From positions 1 to 64,000 of the forward strand of contig JAPWUV010000002.1 of assembly GCA_028275345.1 (NCBI GenBank): DNA of 64,000 nt, read 5' to 3'. Source of the DNA: a bacterium. GTDB taxonomy: Bacteria; Zhuqueibacterota; Zhuqueibacteria; Oleimicrobiales; Geothermoviventaceae. A program made the translations under genes and the position numbers. This document shows positions 62,042-64,000 of this stretch, in pieces. The number at the start of each line of letters is the position of its first letter. The first letter of the stretch is position 1. The notes beneath the pieces are model-generated. The model was not told the DNA's origin and searched no databases. It worked only from the letters and a program-made list of their open reading frames with translations.

Positions 62042-62489
62042 CCTTCCGGCCGGGTTCCTGCCCAGAGTGTCTCGGCTCAGGGAGGCGTTCTGCTCCAGCC
62101 CTGGCCCGAAACCTTCATTCTGGGGGACCATCCTGTTGGCTTGCCTGTGTAGGCTTCCCCGTGTGACCCCCTGACCGCTCCCTTGCGATCGCGCCCAAGC
62201 GACTACGGCCGGCTTCCCCATTGCTTCCCCTTTCCGGACGGGCACGGGGGGCACCTCGCCTCCGGTCCGCGAACCAATGGTGGTCCTTTCGTGTGCGGGC
62301 CGTTTCCACTCGCGGGGCAGGTCGTTATCACTACGATAACGGGCCATTATCAACGCGATAATCGCGCCGCGAAAGGCGCTGACGAGAGGCAGGCCTAACC
62401 CATTGGCTTTGCGAAGCCTCGGAAGGATCGGCTAATCGGCCTGGATTTTGTTCCCCACCCACTTGGCCAAGAAGTGAGAGGGAGGGATC
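62042..62489 (+). other. Intergenic regulatory stretch before GH5, no supported gene
   Basis: No protein-coding frame is convincing. The notable content is the pair of palindromes at 62323-62362, listed separately. A GGGAGGG at 62480-62486 is the ribosome site for the next gene. Confidence 0.6.
62323..62362 (+). promoter_or_regulatory. Tandem palindromic operator pair (TTATC-N5-GATAA)
   Basis: CGTTATC-ACTAC-GATAACG (62323-62341) and ATTATC-AACGC-GATAAT (62346-62362) are two palindromes with the same core TTATC-N5-GATAA. Their centres are 22 bases apart, two helical turns, so two dimers would bind on the same face. They lie about 130 bases upstream of the GH5 start. The cognate regulator is not identified. 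Confidence 0.7.
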
Positions 62490-64000
62490 GTGAGACGGAG
62501 CTACGGAGTGTGGGTGGTTTCCGTCTGCCTTTTGGCGGCGGAGCTTTTCCCGGTCAGCGCGCACGCATACCTGAAGGCGCAGGGGGAACAGATCATTGAC
62601 ACTCGCACCGGGCAGGTGGTGCTCTTGCGGGGGTTGGGGGTGGGCGGCTGGCTGGTCCCCGAGGGCTACATGCTTCGCATTCCGGGATACGGTTCTCCCA
62701 CCTCCATCCGCAATCTCATTGCCGACCTCCTGGGCCCCCAGCTGACGGACCAGTTCTTCCAGGTTTACCGTGCCAATTACGTGAGCGAGGAGGATGTTGC
62801 CCGGATCGCGGAGTGGGGCTTCAATTCCATCCGCTTGCCGTTCCACTACGCCCTGCTCACGCCTCCCGACCAGCCCGGGGTGTATCTGGAGGAGGGTTTC
62901 CAGCTGTTCGATCGCGTGGTGGACTGGTGCCGGAAATACCGCTTGTACCTCATATTCGACATGCACTGCGCTCCTGGGGGGCAGAACAAGGACAACATCA
63001 GTGACTCCGACGGCATCGAGGCTCGGCTGTGGACGGACCCGGCCCAGCAAGACCGCGTGGTAGAAATCTGGCGACGCATCGCAGAGCGCTACGCGCAAGA
63101 AGAATGGGTAGGGGGCTACGACCTGCTCAACGAGCCGGTCCTGCCCACGGGACACAGCACCACTGAGCTTCGGCTGCTCTACATGCGCATCACGCAGGCG
63201 ATCCGGGAAGTGGATCCGAACCACATGATCTTCATCGAGGGCAACTGGTACGCCACCGACTTCTCCAACCTCACGCCTCCCTTCGACACGAACCTCTGCT
63301 ACAGTTTTCACAAGTACTGGAATGAACCCACGAAGCCGACGATCCAGTATCTGCTCGACATCCGCAGGCGCTATCGTACGCCCCTGTGGCTGGGCGAGTC
63401 CGGCGAGAATTCCAATCCCTGGTTCGGCGCCTGCATCCGGCTCATGGAGGAAAACGAGATCGGTTGGTGCTGGTGGACGCACAAGAAGTTGCGCACGACT
63501 ACAAGCCCCTATTCCGCCCCCATCACACCGGAGTATCAGCGTGTGTTGGACTATTGGAACGGACGGGCTGCGCGTCCCGATGCGGAGCTGGCCCAGCGCG
63601 CCCTCTTCGGAATGGCGGAGCGCCTGAAGTTGGAGTACTGCGAATTCCATCCCGACGTCCTGGATGCTCTGTTGCGGAAAGATTTCGGACAACGTCCCGT
63701 CCCCTACGCGGAGCACCATCTTCCGGGCAGGATCTTGGCGGTCGAGTACGACATGGGGGACGAGGGGGTGGCCTACCATGACGCGGATTACTGGAAAGTC
63801 CGAGGGCTGAACAGCGGAGAACAGTGGAATCGAGGCTCCGCCTTTCGGAACGACGGGGTAGACATCGAAACGAGCGGGGATTCGGAGGGTAACGGGTACA
63901 GCGTCGGTTGGATCGAAGCGGGGGAGTGGCTTAAGTTCACCCTCCAGGTGGACGTGGCCGGCAGCTACAAGATTCGGATGCGCGTAGCTTCCCCCCAGTC
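62490..64000 (+). CDS. Glycoside hydrolase family 5 (cellulase-like) with CBM6-like tail, 3' end outside window
   Basis: At least 503 residues; the frame is open to the end of the window. GTG 62490 follows GGGAGGG and starts a signal peptide (VVSVCLLAAELFPVSAHA). The family 5 barrel is clear: RLPFHYALLTPP, LIFDMHCAPGG, catalytic acid/base in YDLLNEPV and nucleophile in PLWLGESGEN, with HKYWNEP between. After the barrel (about residue 400) a segment with AVEYDMGDEGVAYHDADYW and VGWIEAGEWLKFTLQVDVAGSYKI matches the start of a CBM6-type carbohydrate-binding module. Substrate is probably a beta-1,4 or beta-1,3 glucan; not determined. Confidence 0.92.
   Translation, partial: MRRSYGVWVVSVCLLAAELFPVSAHAYLKAQGEQIIDTRTGQVVLLRGLGVGGWLVPEGYMLRIPGYGSPTSIRNLIADLLGPQLTDQFFQVYRANYVSEEDVARIAEWGFNSIRLPFHYALLTPPDQPGVYLEEGFQLFDRVVDWCRKYRLYLIFDMHCAPGGQNKDNISDSDGIEARLWTDPAQQDRVVEIWRRIAERYAQEEWVGGYDLLNEPVLPTGHSTTELRLLYMRITQAIREVDPNHMIFIEGNWYATDFSNLTPPFDTNLCYSFHKYWNEPTKPTIQYLLDIRRRYRTPLWLGESGENSNPWFGACIRLMEENEIGWCWWTHKKLRTTTSPYSAPITPEYQRVLDYWNGRAARPDAELAQRALFGMAERLKLEYCEFHPDVLDALLRKDFGQRPVPYAEHHLPGRILAVEYDMGDEGVAYHDADYWKVRGLNSGEQWNRGSAFRNDGVDIETSGDSEGNGYSVGWIEAGEWLKFTLQVDVAGSYKIRMRVASPQ

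Noticed and set aside
62323-62362. CRISPR-like repeat
   Set aside because: Only two units with a shared palindromic core, 22 bases centre to centre; there are no spacers and no cas genes, so an operator pair fits better.
62042-62489. Sigma-54 -24/-12 promoter for the GH5 gene
   Set aside because: Several GG and GC pairs were checked but none has the required 10-base separation with a fitting consensus.

Overview
The window is about 64 kb of a GC-rich bacterial chromosome. All supported genes lie on the plus strand. The organism looks like a Gram-negative member of the FCB group (Fibrobacterota/Chlorobi/Bacteroidota and relatives, possibly a candidate phylum such as KSB1 or a Calditrichota relative). 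This rests on type IX-secretion-like C-terminal sorting domains, a PorV-type outer-membrane protein, Gld-type ABC transporter genes and a Bacteroidota-style ABC permease/M1-peptidase fusion. The phylum call is inference; no rRNA gene is present.

Layout. (1) 1-6011: translation operon nusA(partial)-infB-ylxP-rbfA-truB-ribF-rpsO. (2) 6111-11120: GldA/GldF/GldG-like ABC operon with a small coiled-coil protein and a DUF4340 protein, inserted between rpsO and pnp. (3) 11245-17206: pnp, an M16 protease, alanine dehydrogenase, a polysaccharide deacetylase, a MerR regulator and tRNA-Pro(GGG), closed by a strong terminator. (4) 17764-29353: large exported proteins: a DUF4838 lipoprotein, a protein carrying both cohesin-like and dockerin-like segments, and a 1,825-residue protein built on a ~340-residue repeat; the last two end in sorting-type domains. 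(5) 29358-39635: a tightly packed operon with a PorV-like protein, two TolQ/ExbB-like proteins carrying extracytoplasmic N-terminal domains (one TonB-C-like), two ExbD/TolR-like proteins, a single-pass TonB-like protein and a 1,025-residue helical/PEGA/propeller protein. (6) 40541-56765: an envelope export operon with a Spy/CpxP-like protein, an ABC ATPase, a permease fused to a degenerate M1 peptidase and a golvesin-like domain, TolC, an adaptor, an RND pump, an RND-ABC fusion and an ABC permease. (7) 56967-64000: a glycan-sensing and degradation locus with GH16, a membrane-anchored solute-binding protein, a histidine kinase, a sigma-54 response regulator and a GH5 enzyme with a CBM6-like tail that runs off the window.

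The best candidates for an undescribed system are region 5, which looks like a proton-driven TolQR/ExbBD-type motor wired to a PorV-like protein and sorted surface proteins, and the RND-ABC fusion in region 6, where membrane helices appear to be inserted inside the ABC domain. Housekeeping calls are secure. Functions in regions 4 and 5 are inferred from architecture and gene order.
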